From: Xestospongia muta
Lineage: Eukaryota > Porifera > Demospongiae > Haplosclerida > Petrosiidae
Assembly (NCBI GenBank): GCA_963693285.1
Contig: OY848927.1
Span: 3,598,501 to 3,662,500, forward strand
DNA length: 64,000 nt
Direction of reading: 5' to 3'
Positions within the stretch are counted from its first letter, which is position 1, and the number at the start of each line of letters is the position of its first letter. The notes under the pieces were generated by a model, which did no database searches, had not been told where the DNA came from, and saw only the letters and a list, made by a program, of their open reading frames with translations. Shown here one piece after another: positions 13,831-25,706 of the stretch. Position numbers and translations under genes: made by a program.

Positions 13831-13836
13831 TTTATT
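13831..13836 (-). terminator. Poly(A) signal of the alpha-2/delta-like gene
   Basis: AATAAA on the minus strand, 65-70 bp past the presumed stop at 13901. It lies only about 90 bp beyond the convergent SUCO stop, so the two 3' UTRs probably overlap. Confidence 0.5.
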
Positions 13837-13900
13837 GTGATATTTCACAATCAAATGTAAACATTGTTATTTTAATGCATCAAATTAAAATATCATCATG

Positions 13901-16900
13901 TCAATTATTATCATGATAAAAAATATTATTATAAAAAAATTGACATTTTCTATGACAAGAGGAGAAGAGTGATGACTGGTTGCAACATAAATACAAACAA
14001 CGAGAGAGTAATAGACCATAGTCTGTTAACTCCTGAACACGCTTGTGCTTCCTACAATGATGTACAAAATGATTGTCAAATATATTAGCATTACATTCAA
14101 CATTATGAAGTATGATAATTATGCCACCTAAAAGCACAAACTATTAAATGTACACAATTTGGGCATGTAACAGTTGATAAAAATGGTACATATAATAGGA
14201 TATACTAACAGTATATGTATCAGGACAACTGTTAGAGGGTCTTCTTCTATGGGGTTGACAGTCAGTACAGGAGCATTGGCAAGGTAGTTGGTAGTCCTTT
14301 TCTCCTATTGTCACTTGGTCGCTTTCTAGACATGACTCTAACATGGACCACTCATCAATAGAGATTACTACTAATGATGTATTAGGTACAACAGTCACTT
14401 GGTATGTACTGTATGAAGAGAGCAAATAACATCAGTAATAAATGTATTTTTGCATTTTAATATGAAGGAATATCATTTTCTAGATGTTTATTTTCTATTA
14501 AAAACTTAATCTCAACTATGCAATAAATAACCTATTAACACAGTCCCAATTACAATAATGTGTTTAGATTGAGTTTCATTGAACAAAGTGACCAAAATAA
14601 CTTGATAAGATAGTTTTGGCATTCTTTGTCTTTTGGGAATCCCAAACAACTGTCTACCCACTTAACTTAATACATTCACTTAGTTCATTGCATAGAAAAT
14701 CAGTTTTAAAACAATAAAAAATATGAGATCACACGATCATTATACATACTGTAGTATTTATGGATATTACATCAAGCTCTTGTCACTAGCCCTGTCATTT
14801 TAGTATTATCATTACATTGACAAAGCTCCTGTCATTTTAGTACTATCATATTACATTGACAAAGCTCCTGTCATTTTAGTACTATCATATTACATTGACA
14901 AAGCTCCTGTCATTTTAGTATTATCAATACATTGACAAAGCTCCTATCATTTTAGTATTATCAATACATTGACAAAGCTCCTGTCATTTTAGTACTATCA
15001 TATTACATTGACAAAGCTCCTGTCATTTTAGTACTATCATATTACATTGACAAAGCTCCAGTCATTTTAGTATCATCATTACATATACAAATCTCATCCT
15101 TTTGTACTATCACATTACTTAGACAAAGCTCCTGTCATTTTAGTATCATCATTAGACATACAAATCTCATCCTTTTGTACTATCACATTACTTAGACAAA
15201 GCTCCTATCATTTTAGTATTATCACATTACATAGACAAAGCTCCTGTCATTTTAGTATTATCATTAAGTAGCCAAAATTCCAATATAATTATGTAGAAAA
15301 ATTCCTGTCATTATATAATGACAAAGTATTACTACCAAACACTATCATTTAGCACTATTATTAACATTACATATTCACCCTGTCAACAACGTTGTTGTTC
15401 AATGTTATGGGAACTATATCAGTTTTAGTCTAATTATGTAAGTTCTAATTCAATAGAACTAAGATATTTGAGTTCTAGTATTAAAACTAAATAGAACACA
15501 AGTTATAGAATTACATTATTGTCAAAACATATTAGATAATTATGGTCAATACATTTACAGTATACGATGGTCAGTGTTTATTACATAGGGTCTGTTCAAG
15601 ATTATTAATAAATGCTTACATTTTTCCACTACAGTCAAAAGATCTGTTCAAATGAGATGTCTCTTTAATTAATGAATAGTTAGCTGAATAAAAAATAACT
15701 TGTGATTGACAGAGATCAAGTGTTTGACATGAGAAGGACAAGGAAGAGGACATTGAAGTGGAGTATGGTATTAAGACAAAAATTGAACGAAGAGAGACTA
15801 AAATGAGCCATGTCGTGAAATGCCACAAAAATGTAACGAGTGTAATGAGAAGACCCTGTAATAACAAATTTATTTAGTTAAATTAACTCAAGTTCACACT
15901 CACAGTGATTCTAGAAGCAGAAGAGCGTTCTTTTCCATATCCTTGTGTACATGAACGAATACTATATCCTTTAATAGTTTTGTTAATAAAAATACCATTA
16001 TCGAGTAAACTTAAGAATAATGTAGGTTGTAGTTCTCCTAAGAAACCAGTGCCATTCATTTCCTCTCCATTTGGGGTAGCCCCTACAATATACCCTCCTT
16101 CATCAAGGAGATAAATATTACTGGGGATGTTAGAGAGAAGTTGATTAATAGCTGTGACATCTGATATTATTCCTAAGACTCCAATAGATACACGTGGAGA
16201 GAGAGGAAGGAATAATGGACGAACAGCAACAACTGCTGTATTTGATTGTGAAGTACCTTGAGAATGAAATACAATAATAGTCAATATGATTATGTTATGA
16301 CTATATAGATGGTTGAATCCATTCATCTATCAGTCCATCCACCTGTCTGTCTGTTCATCCGTCCATCCATACCCCTATATATAGACACTACAATGCCATT
16401 ATTTTCAGCTAAAGCCACATAGTTAGTAGCAGAGAGACTGGTACAATTGAAGGTCTCAGTCCCTCCACCCAGACACCACAGCAAACCAGATGTAAATTGG
16501 ACAAAAGTACTACAGAAAACACAATCACGATATCCACCAATCCAGTTATCTCCTCTCTCACCTAATTACAGTATCATTATAGGATACATTAGTAAGTAGT
16601 GAACTAGAGTACACATAATACAAGTCATTTAATAATGGTTCATACAACAATGGACTACATGATGTACTCGACATATTCTGATGTCTAATTGCAACTTCTA
16701 TCAACATCTCCAAAAATAATCGTGCTCCAATGTCATTCAACAGGTCATATTCAAACTGGTTATAGCAATAAGACCTGTATTAAAAACAAGTTTGATTGCT
16801 TTGATTGTGAATTGATAGTAAGCAAATTTTACCTTTGTCCTGAAATAAGAATCTCTCCAATGACATTGTAAGTTACATTGAATAGGAGTTGTGTTAATTG

Positions 16901-18930
16901 AGGCTCAGATAAAGGTACGTAATCAAGGAGTTGGACCCCCTTTGATGGTATTTTGACGCTCATACTAAACCAAATAATACAATTGTGTAATAGTAATGGT
17001 TTAACGATGTCATGTACCTTAGGGTAGAGTTAATAACAGGTGCATAGTGATAGGTAGCATTAATTGTTACATATCTTTTCTGAATAATAAAATTAGAAAA
17101 AATGTTTACATATACAAATAACAGTCTATTGATCCATGTTCATCTGTTCATCCATTCATTCATCCCATTGTCTGTCCATTCATCCATTCATTCAACCATC
17201 CATCTTTCCATCTAAACTAACATTGTTTTCAACAGGAAAATGTGATATTAATGTGTATTCTCCAGTCATCATATCGATCATAGCATCTCTCACAAATTTG
17301 ACTCCACCTCCATCAAATTGGCTCTCAAATTCCAGCTGCATCATATCAAAAACATTTAGAGTTCCTGGTACACGCTCGTGGATTTGTTCTGATATTAACG
17401 GATGAGATATTAGTTGTCCATTGTTATTGATACTAAATGAATATCCAAGAGATCCAAGCTAAAACAAGGGACAAAAAGTGAATAAATTATATGATAGAGA
17501 ACCTTACTCTTCCTCCTTCAATTAAGAACTTTGATCGTATATTTATGACATCAATACCCACAGCACCCACAAATTGAGGTGTGCCCCCAACATAAGGCTT
17601 AATTGGCATACTCAGCGTCAATATGAGATTCTCGGTCCACAAATCAATGTACCTTACACTGAATATATTATCAGTTGCATTATACGGACGTTGAAGCTCA
17701 TCGACAATAGCTTGAATACTCAAAGCAACATTGTCAAAACCACTAATTTTTTTGAAGATACCTACAAGAAAAGAATTAATTGTAGTTATACAATTAATTT
17801 CACAAGACAATGCAAGTAAATTAGACAAGACTTCAATTACGTATATATTAAGATATCTCTACAATAGCTACCCATCCAGATGTCAATACAAAGGAGGTAT
17901 GTAGTAGACTCTATTACGTGGCATTGACATGCATGTTGTTTCAATAAAAGGACAGTCTTGTTACAGGTGTTGTGAGTGGAATGTGATGTAATGGCTTCAA
18001 GTGTTTAGATAATTTGGCAATGATATTATTCGTTGTTCCAATTTTAGATTAGTGTCATTTCACTGAGCTAGTCCAATCTGATTTAAATTCCATGCCAACC
18101 ATAAGCGGTTACTATATAAGTAAGCTGTGGTTGTAAGGTAATACATAGTTAACTAATGAAGGATACCAACAAAGACAAGGGAATCTCATTCCTTCATACT
18201 CCTCCATCATTACAGGTATGTTTCTAGTGTTGTTTTAGAAACAATTAACCCAACTATACTCTGTTCAAGCTGAGTTGGGCCACCCAGATATGTAAATAGT
18301 CTTACTATAAATAGTCTGTAACTAAAATGACTGTCAATTTACTATAATTAGTCTGTAATTAAAAATGATAGAAATGACAATAATTTATTATACTAGACTA
18401 TAATTTTAAAGAGTATCAATTTAATTGACAACAAACTTTAAGAACAGCCAAAGAATTGTGACTATAGCAAGTGAACTAGATAAATTCCCTCCCACTATCA
18501 TTTGATGACATAATCATCACTGAACAATTATTTGAAGTTCAAAGTGCCAACAAATTTATCACAACACTGTATCCAAATACAATACAAATTAACTACAGCT
18601 GTAAAAAACATCACTTTAGTTAATTCCCTAAAATTAAATCTAAAAGACAAACATATCATGCCTCATTTAACTCAAACAGTAACTGTAACAAAATGTCATC
18701 ATGTTATGTGCTGAATATCATGCCACATTTAATAGAATTACCTCTATTGTTGCATGCCAATTTTCTCATGTCATTGCTGTCTCCTTCCGGACTGACTTGA
18801 AATGTAAACACTTGTATGTCTTTGTGGCTATTGAGTGAAGAGAAACTTTCAACAGGAAATGTGGCATCACCATCAGAGAAAATAACTATCATTTTGTGAC
18901 AGGCTGAACTATTCTGGAATGAGGACAGTT

Positions 18931-18964
<34 letters not shown>

Positions 18965-20798
18965 TCATTTGAAAACAAAAATTGCAAAAACGACAAAAAT
19001 TTTAATAATCTTACAAAGTAAATAATATAACAAATAAAGATTAAAATCTTAAATAGAATAATGGACAAGTGGAATAATGGATGGATGGATAGATGAATGG
19101 ATGAACATAGCAATAGAAAAGTCATTTCTTACAAGTAATTGATTGTAAGCAGCTGTCATTGCAGCCTCAAAGTCGGCTACACCAACTGGATCATCCACCT
19201 CAGATAGAATAGTAGTGATGACTAGTTTGTTCTCAGATGAGGCACGCACTAACTTATTGAAACAATTGCCAAATGGTTTAAAAGAGGGATTGGTTTCACC
19301 AACTCTCAGTACCAAAAAGAAATCGTTGGGTGATAAACTATTGATGAATTCAGTAGCCGTCAGACGAGCTAATGTAGAGTATGATCCAGTCATACTGCCA
19401 CTCATATCAATGAGAATGACTGAATGTTTTTCACCTAATACTGTATTGATATACCTAAATGGATTAATAAAACAACAAAGGACAAATAAAACAACAATGG
19501 ACAAATAAAAAAACAATGGACAAATAAAACAACAATGGACGAATAAAACAACAATGGACAAACAAAAAACAATGGACAAATAAAAAAAATGGACAAATAA
19601 AACAACAATGGATGAATAAAACAACAATGGACAAATAAAACAACAATGAACGAATAAAACAACAATAGAATAGACCAATTGTTAAATAGAAGAACAGATA
19701 GATTGATGAATGGATGGCAAGTAAACTAATAGAAACATACCATGGTCTGTTTCTTGCATTGAATGTATCAACTCGTTCATAAGGACAGCTATCACAGTCT
19801 CCAAGTAAAGTCCATTCCGAAGCTACAATATTATAGTTATTTATAAAAACCAAATATACTGAACTAACATGGAAAAAAACGAACTGAACTTGAAGAACTA
19901 CCAATGAACTGGCTTCCAATTCTGGCATTATATGTTTTAATCAATTGATTCCAGTTCTGGACAAACTGGTCAGTCAGGTTTTGCGACCACTCAATGAAAC
20001 AAAGGACATTGGGATCTAATATAGAACAAAATACAATCAATATACAATTCATTAATTTACCTTCACTGTTAACATTAACAGGGATGTGAACTGATGTGTC
20101 ATTTAAATTAACTTGTCGACGAAAAGATGGCTCATATTTTAAAGGAGGAGTTTTCCCTTCATTAATAGAAGCACGATAATAGGTGATCTCAGAGGCATTA
20201 CAAACTCTATTACAGAGGGTTTTGTTATAGTTATCTATACACTCAGAAGAACAACAACTTGTACCGAGATGAGATGTGTATAATTGAGTAGCATAATCAA
20301 CAGAATCCTAAATAGAGTAAATAATAATTAAATATCTAGTCAATCCAACCCATTAAAAATTATCTGGCATTAAATCTATCAGTACGTCTGTCCATCCATT
20401 CATCTGTGTTTAAATCCATCCATTCACCATCTGTTTGTCTATTCTCACCCTTAAAGCATCAACGACAGGTCGGACTTCTCTTAAAAATGATGCTGCTATA
20501 TCATGTGTAATATTTGCTGCATTGATTTCAATGACTTCTGTATTATTCACCAACTGTGCATAGTACTACAGACACAATAGAGTATTTATTGACTAATAAC
20601 TAACCTCATTCATTACATCATAGTCAGTAGCAGTGTTAAACACAGACAATAAAATAGAACTGATTTCACTCACGACATCATCCAGCCTACAATATATAAA
20701 AGATGTTATTATAATGATTTGTAAAGAGAATAGTACCCTCGTTGTGAATTTACAAACGAACAAAGATACAAGAACAGTAGAATACTAAACACAGCCAT
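13901..20798 (-). CDS. Alpha-2/delta-like (VWA-N, VWA, Cache) calcium-channel auxiliary subunit family protein
   Basis: CACNA2D/CACHD1-family proteins are extracellular, membrane-anchored glycoproteins that modulate voltage-gated channels. Exon 1 (20798-20737) encodes a signal peptide, MAVFSILLFLYLCSF. VWA-N exons follow. A cysteine-containing segment, DTFNARNRPWY, then joins across the intron 19741-19456 to the VWA domain, whose MIDAS motif DMSGSM is intact (exon about 19455-19133; end of VWA at about 18892-18740, IVIFSDGDA). Cache exons follow near 17767-17513 (GTPQFVGAVGIDV), 17460-17225 (GYSFSINNNGQLISHP) and 16256-15900 (NIYLLDEGGYIVG). The C-terminal exons 15855-15620, 14408-14205 and a last exon to 13901 are cysteine-rich (LPCQCSCTDCQPH, RVQELTDYG). 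A typical C-terminal hydrophobic anchor is not obvious. The gene is head-to-head with the Death-domain/NHL gene. I cannot decide between the CACNA2D and CACHD1 branches. Confidence 0.75.
14790..15264. repeat. 38-bp minisatellite in an alpha-2/delta intron
   Basis: About a dozen tandem copies of a unit containing AAGCTCCTGTCATTTTAG and a variable ATTATCA/ACTATCATATT part, period 38 bp with some shorter copies. The array fills the centre of the intron 14409-15619. Copies become more divergent towards 15264. There are no unique spacers, so it is not a CRISPR array. Confidence 0.9.
17138..17212. repeat. CATC/CATT tetranucleotide repeat
   Basis: An imperfect CCATCCATTCATT run in an alpha-2/delta intron. 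A related CATC-rich run lies at 16322-16374. Confidence 0.8.
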
Positions 20799-23700
20799 AC
20801 ACGGATTTATCTCGTCGACAAGGGGTTATTGTATAGTTGGGTGTGGCTCTCACCTTTGCAAATAAAGGGTGGGGCTGAGATCTTTTGAAAGTGAGTCATT
20901 CCTACATAGTTGAAGCTAGCCTCACATTCCTTTAACATAATATATAATACTTTTTTCTTTTATATAGTTAGGAGGACATAGTGCAGTGATGGATTCTTCC
21001 TTACCTCTGGATGTTCAGCACAAATTTTATAACAGCTTCTATGCATTGCGCTTAAAAATTATCATCAAAGACCACTCCATTAAATTAGACCACACATCAA
21101 CACCACCACATCTCCATTGTGACTCCTTCACTCCTCATATCCCCTTTCCACCACTTCTTCATCAACTGAAACCATTGCTGGCTCAGTATGGTGTGTCCAC
21201 TATAGTACGTTGCTTCTCTGATCCTCTTCCTCTTTTGGAGGTCAGCTTTGATTGTCTCGAAAGCATCAAGAACTTATTACATAACATTGGTGAACTCACA
21301 CCTCATATATGGATCCTAGTCTGGGACATGTTCTTCAAGAAGGCTAAAAAAATCAACTCATCCTTGTTAAAAGGAGAAGATGACGATGTAAAGACAATTG
21401 ATGGGATACGACTGCAGCATATGTTTCGATCCGGTAATAGCTGCCATCTTGATCTCCTATTCTTTTCTCCTAATTCCTCTATAAAAGAGGTGAGGATTAC
21501 ACCAGTGACACTTGCAAACTACCACTGTATTGCGCAAGCAATGGTCTCAAGTCTTGTCTTTAGTTTCCAATCTGCAATGAACACCTTTTACTGTGACAAG
21601 TCCTCATCAAAGTACATTAAAGGTAACATGATTTGACTTGAGTATCACAAAGACATGCATTATTTCTTTTCTATAGAGTCAGTATCATTAACTGATCTGA
21701 ACAATGAACTGGAGGGGCTCGCCAATTGGTTTCACATGGGGATTGTCACTAAATTACCTTTGTCAGCACTATTAAACATTCTTCTAAACTTTAAACACAG
21801 AGGTATAGATTACTGTCAACAATATGACCATGAAAATTAATTATCACTTAACTATATAGGGACTTGCAAGTCACAAATGGTCAGTCTCTGGTATAGTCAA
21901 AATACTGATGCACACGGTGAAAACCAACTCACTTGGACAAATGTTGCTAGGGTGATGGTTACTATTGGAAATAAAAGCATTGCCAATTACATTGTTCAAC
22001 ACTACAGTTAGTACAGGTTTTCTGATTAAATTATAAGTTGATTATTTTTAAATAGATCTATCAAATAACGCCTTTGAGCCACTAAGGCTTGAAGACATGT
22101 CTGCACATGTGAGTATTATTAATAAATCAAACTAAGAGGCATGCCAATTTTATGTAGGGACGATTGCTATCTGATCCAGTCCTAAAAAGCTCAGTAAAGG
22201 CCACACAAGATATTGAAGAACAAATCTCTGAGAAGATGAGGGTACTCACTTTGTACTATCAGCAGAAGAAAGCTCTTGAAATATCGATGGATTTTTTGAA
22301 GAAGGAATTATCAGATATCCTTAATGATATTCGCTATGTCTTGAAGATGAGAGCAACGTCAACAGAAGAACAGGCTAAGTCGAATAGAAATATAGCAGCA
22401 TTAAAAATAGCTCTGAGATGTCTTGGCTGTAAAGAAGCTGGATTAGAAGAAGAGGAAGAAATCAATAAGGAAGAGTCAGAGGGTGAAATTAAAGACATGG
22501 AGAAAGATAATAAAGAAGATATTGAAAGAGTAAGGAATGAAGAGAAAGGTTCAGGTGAAGAGATAGATAAGGATCCTATAGCACAAGCTAAACAGAACTT
22601 ACAGAATATAATGCACAAATTGATTTCCTCACAAACTGTTCATTCAGAAGATCATGAATTAGCAGTAACACAATTGAACACATTGCTACCTCAACTCATG
22701 AAGAGTTATGAAAAACTCATCAAAGAGTTTCAATTAGTTTTGTCAAAGAGTCAACAAATACATCAGTTACAAGGAATAGTGGGTTTGATGCAAGTCAATA
22801 CTCTGTCACACACTTTGAAAATTGACCACTTTTTACAAGGACAAGTTGCAAGCAAAACAAAATCTGACGCAATAGTACTTCAAGTAAGTATATATCCCAT
22901 GCATTAAAACTACTTAGTTAATCTGCAAAAGATGTGGCAAGTCCCTATATCATTTGAAAGCATAATGGTCATTAGTTCCATACTAGTAGAGCAACAAGGT
23001 GGTTTGTACATAATGGGACTATCTGTTTGCTTACAATAATGTTATTGTTAGAGGTGTTTAGTCTACATTTTACTCAAAACATAGATCCTGCGTGGGGTCA
23101 CTGAAGTTGAAATGGCTGAAAAAGAATCTGAACTAGCTACTGTTTTGAATGAAAAGGAAGAAGATATTCTTCAAAAAGTAACAGAGAAACAAGAAAACCT
23201 TGACAAAAAAGTAGCTTATGTCACAGACTGGATGAAGAAATTAGAATCTGGGAAAGGAAAGGAGGCAGTGGAGTTGAAAGATGAAGAACTTGAACAGTTG
23301 CTTCAGCAGGTAGAGGATACTGAAGTACTACAGACCACTTTACTAAAGGCTAAATTGAATAGCTGGAGTACTGAGAGAGGACGTAAGATTACAGGGGCTG
23401 AAAAGAAAGTTTTACAGCAGTTACTGGACTCTCTTAGTAAAGTACAAGTAAGTCTTAAAAGTAATAATGTAAAATCAATTTGTATAGATTTCTATTGAAG
23501 ATACACCACAACAAGACTCAGTTCCTAGCGAAATCGAAGAAACTAACCACCCCTCATCACTAGTGGAGTGCCATCTCTCTCCAAATGAAGTGGCTCAAGT
23601 CAAGATGAACCAATTTATCAAGTTCATTATATCAATTGATGAATTGTTGAAGCTCAATCCTAAAAAACACACGTATACAGCTGAGATTAGAGCTTTGGCT

Positions 23701-24681
23701 GATGACTCATCTAAAACTAATCCTTTAGTATTTGATAAGACCACTTCACCATCTACACTTACAGTAGTCTTTCAGCCAATTGTTCGTGGTCGACATCAGT
23801 TGCTCATCAAATCAAACAACAAATCAATCAAAGGATTGAAACCATATTCTATTTATGCTAGTCAGTCACCAAACATATTGGGATATCCTGTACGTATTAT
23901 CAATTTATTAAATTACCCTTACAATGCATGTCCTGTGCCCAACTCCTCCATGATACTTGTTTCTGAATGTAAAGGTCAATGTGTGACCCTTCTTGACAAG
24001 GTCACTGGTAAAAAACTAATGACCATAGGAGGTCCTGGCTCCTCTGTGCAGCTGAAATTACCCAATGGTATTGCTGTTGATAAACAAGGTTTGGTATATA
24101 TTGTGGACTCGGGTAGCCATTGTATATATACTTTCACTCTCGAGGGAATACCTGTTGATAAAATTGGAGGGAAAGGTAGTGAATGTTCTATGTTTTGTTA
24201 TCCATATGGCATAGAAATTTCTCCCCATGATGGTACTATCAACATTTGTGATCATAACAACGATCGTGTGCAAATTTTCTCACATGAAAGGAAGTTCCAA
24301 CGAGTTCTTCATGCTATAACACCCTATGACATGGCTTTCGATCGTAATGGCTGTATGTATGTCACTGACCATCATAACCACCTTGTTGCTGTATTCAATG
24401 GAAGTTTGCAATGTATAAACAGTTTTTCTGGCCGAGGGACTGAGGAAGGGAAACTAATGGAGCCAAGAGGAATTGGTATTGATGAACAAGGTTTCATTTA
24501 TGTTGTTGAAGAGATGAACTGTCGTGTTTCCATTTTTAATGCTAATGGAGAGTTTGTTACATGTTTTGGTCAAGAAGGAAGTCAACTGGGAGAATTTGCA
24601 GCTCCACAAGGTATTACCATTGATGAAGATGGCTATGTGTATGTATGTGACATGCTTAATAATAGGATACAAGTATTTTGA
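18156..24681 (+). CDS. Death domain/coiled-coil/filamin-Ig/NHL-repeat protein
   Basis: Exons: candidate first exon 18156-18215 (MKDTNKDKGISF, donor CAG/GTATGT), 20968-21622, 21677-21802, 21860 to about 22011, a short exon near 22057, about 22158-22883, about 23085-23447 and about 23488-24681. If the first exon is wrong, translation could start at the ATG at 20989. The protein is about 1,100 residues. It has an unrecognised N-terminal region of about 220 residues; a Death domain (LNNELEGLANWFHMGI to NKSIANYIVQHY); an acidic coiled coil (EEEEEINKEESEGE); a filamin-type Ig domain (TLTVVFQPIVRGRHQL); and five or six NHL repeats (LPNGIAVDKQGLVYIVD, APQGITIDEDGYVYVCD). Filamin-NHL tails are typical of TRIM2/3-type proteins, but no RING or B-box was seen here. 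A scaffold or signalling role linking Death-domain partners to an NHL propeller is inference. Confidence 0.75.
18932..18962. repeat. (AAT)n microsatellite
   Basis: About ten AAT units in the intron between two VWA-coding exons of the alpha-2/delta-like gene. Confidence 0.9.
19466..19672. repeat. 19-bp minisatellite upstream of the VWA exon
   Basis: Tandem copies of a 19-bp unit (AACAACAATGGACAAATAA with variants), roughly eleven in a row. They fill the minus-strand intron just upstream of the exon carrying the MIDAS motif. The unit has no stop in any minus-strand frame, so it yields long artefactual open frames rich in Phe, Val, Cys and Leu. Confidence 0.9.
20799..20967. promoter_or_regulatory. 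Head-to-head gap between alpha-2/delta and the DD-NHL second exon
   Basis: The 169-bp interval contains the start region of the alpha-2/delta gene (minus) and a strong pyrimidine tract with acceptor TATATAG (20961-20967) for the plus-strand gene. If the upstream exon at 18156 is real, this interval is mainly the alpha-2/delta promoter. No TATA box or recognised motif is apparent. Confidence 0.4.
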
Positions 24682-24855
24682 TTAGTAAATTATCCATTTT
24701 CTTTATTTTTAATGTAATAACTTATAAAATATAGCTGTTAGTAATGTTGAGAATTATGAGAATCTCTGGCGTTTCATTAATACAAAGATGCGCTGGTTAG
24801 TAGTTCAATACAATTGACCACTGAGTGGGTGTAGCTTCCGTTCCATGTGGACATA

Positions 24856-25656
24856 ATGCCTACCAATGTTGAAGTGAAGGCTTCTGTCAAAGACATTGAA
24901 AGTGTTTTGAGGATAGCTAAGGAACTGAGTGGATCTGATGGTGAGTAATAATACAAAACTAAGACACACATAAACACAAAGTTTACAAAATTAGGCACTC
25001 GGTTGGAACAAGAAGACACGTTTTTCAATTCACCAAATGGAAGATTAAAGGTCTGTTCAAAATTATAGATAATAGTGACATGATGACCTCTTTGACTTAT
25101 CTTTAGTTAAGAATTGAACAAGGATCTACATCAGGCTCTCTTATCTTCTACACTCGTAATAACACATCAGGACCTAAACAAAGTGACTATACTCGTACAA
25201 TTATCCAAAATCCTCATGATTTAAAAGACACTTTGAAGTTAGCACTAGGCATAAGAGGTAAATGACCACATATCACAGAATAAAGGAGGATTATAGCCCC
25301 ACTCTACTGAGTACATTGGGTATGATCTTGCATCATCTAATTCTGCTTGAAGTTCTCATTAACTGTTATGGTTTGTTTCCAGGTTGTGTACATAAAGTGA
25401 GACAGTTGTTCATAGTTGGACAGACTAGGATTCATATCGATACAGTAGAAGGACTTGGAGATTTTATCGAATTAGAGGTATGATAATTTACTTTAATATC
25501 CCTCTCATATGGGATATTATATTATAGGTATGTATGAAGACAGAGCAGCTATTGTCTGAAGGAGAAGATATTGCTAAAGGTCTTATGATGAAACTTGGCA
25601 TAACAGAGAGTGACTTAATAGTTTGTGCATACATGGACCTCTTAGAATTAAAATGA
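24856..25656 (+). CDS. CYTH-domain protein (CyaB/ThTPase-like)
   Basis: CYTH proteins form an eight-stranded tunnel that binds triphosphate substrates with divalent metals. Members include class IV adenylate cyclases and thiamine triphosphatases. Five exons (24856-24940, 24995-25050, 25107-25257, 25383-25477, 25528-25656) join in phase to 171 residues. The N-terminus reads NVEVKASV, a form of the signature ExExK motif in which the first Glu is Asn. Later strands carry alternating charged residues ([24 protein letters not shown]), and [12 protein letters not shown] fits the family. The substrate cannot be told. The gene starts only 174 bp after the stop of the upstream NHL gene on the same strand. 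Confidence 0.75.
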
Positions 25657-25706
25657 TCTTTACTGTATATACATAATCTTTATGAGAACCAATGCTGTTT
25701 AATAAT

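Noticed and set aside
14790..15264. Regular repeat array resembling a CRISPR array
   Set aside because: The copies are contiguous 38-bp units without unique spacers and lie in an intron of an animal gene.
19435..19928. Long hydrophobic minus-strand open frames rich in Phe, Val, Cys and Leu
   Set aside because: They are produced by the 19-bp tandem repeat, which lacks stops in every minus frame. The real exons are short and lie on either side.
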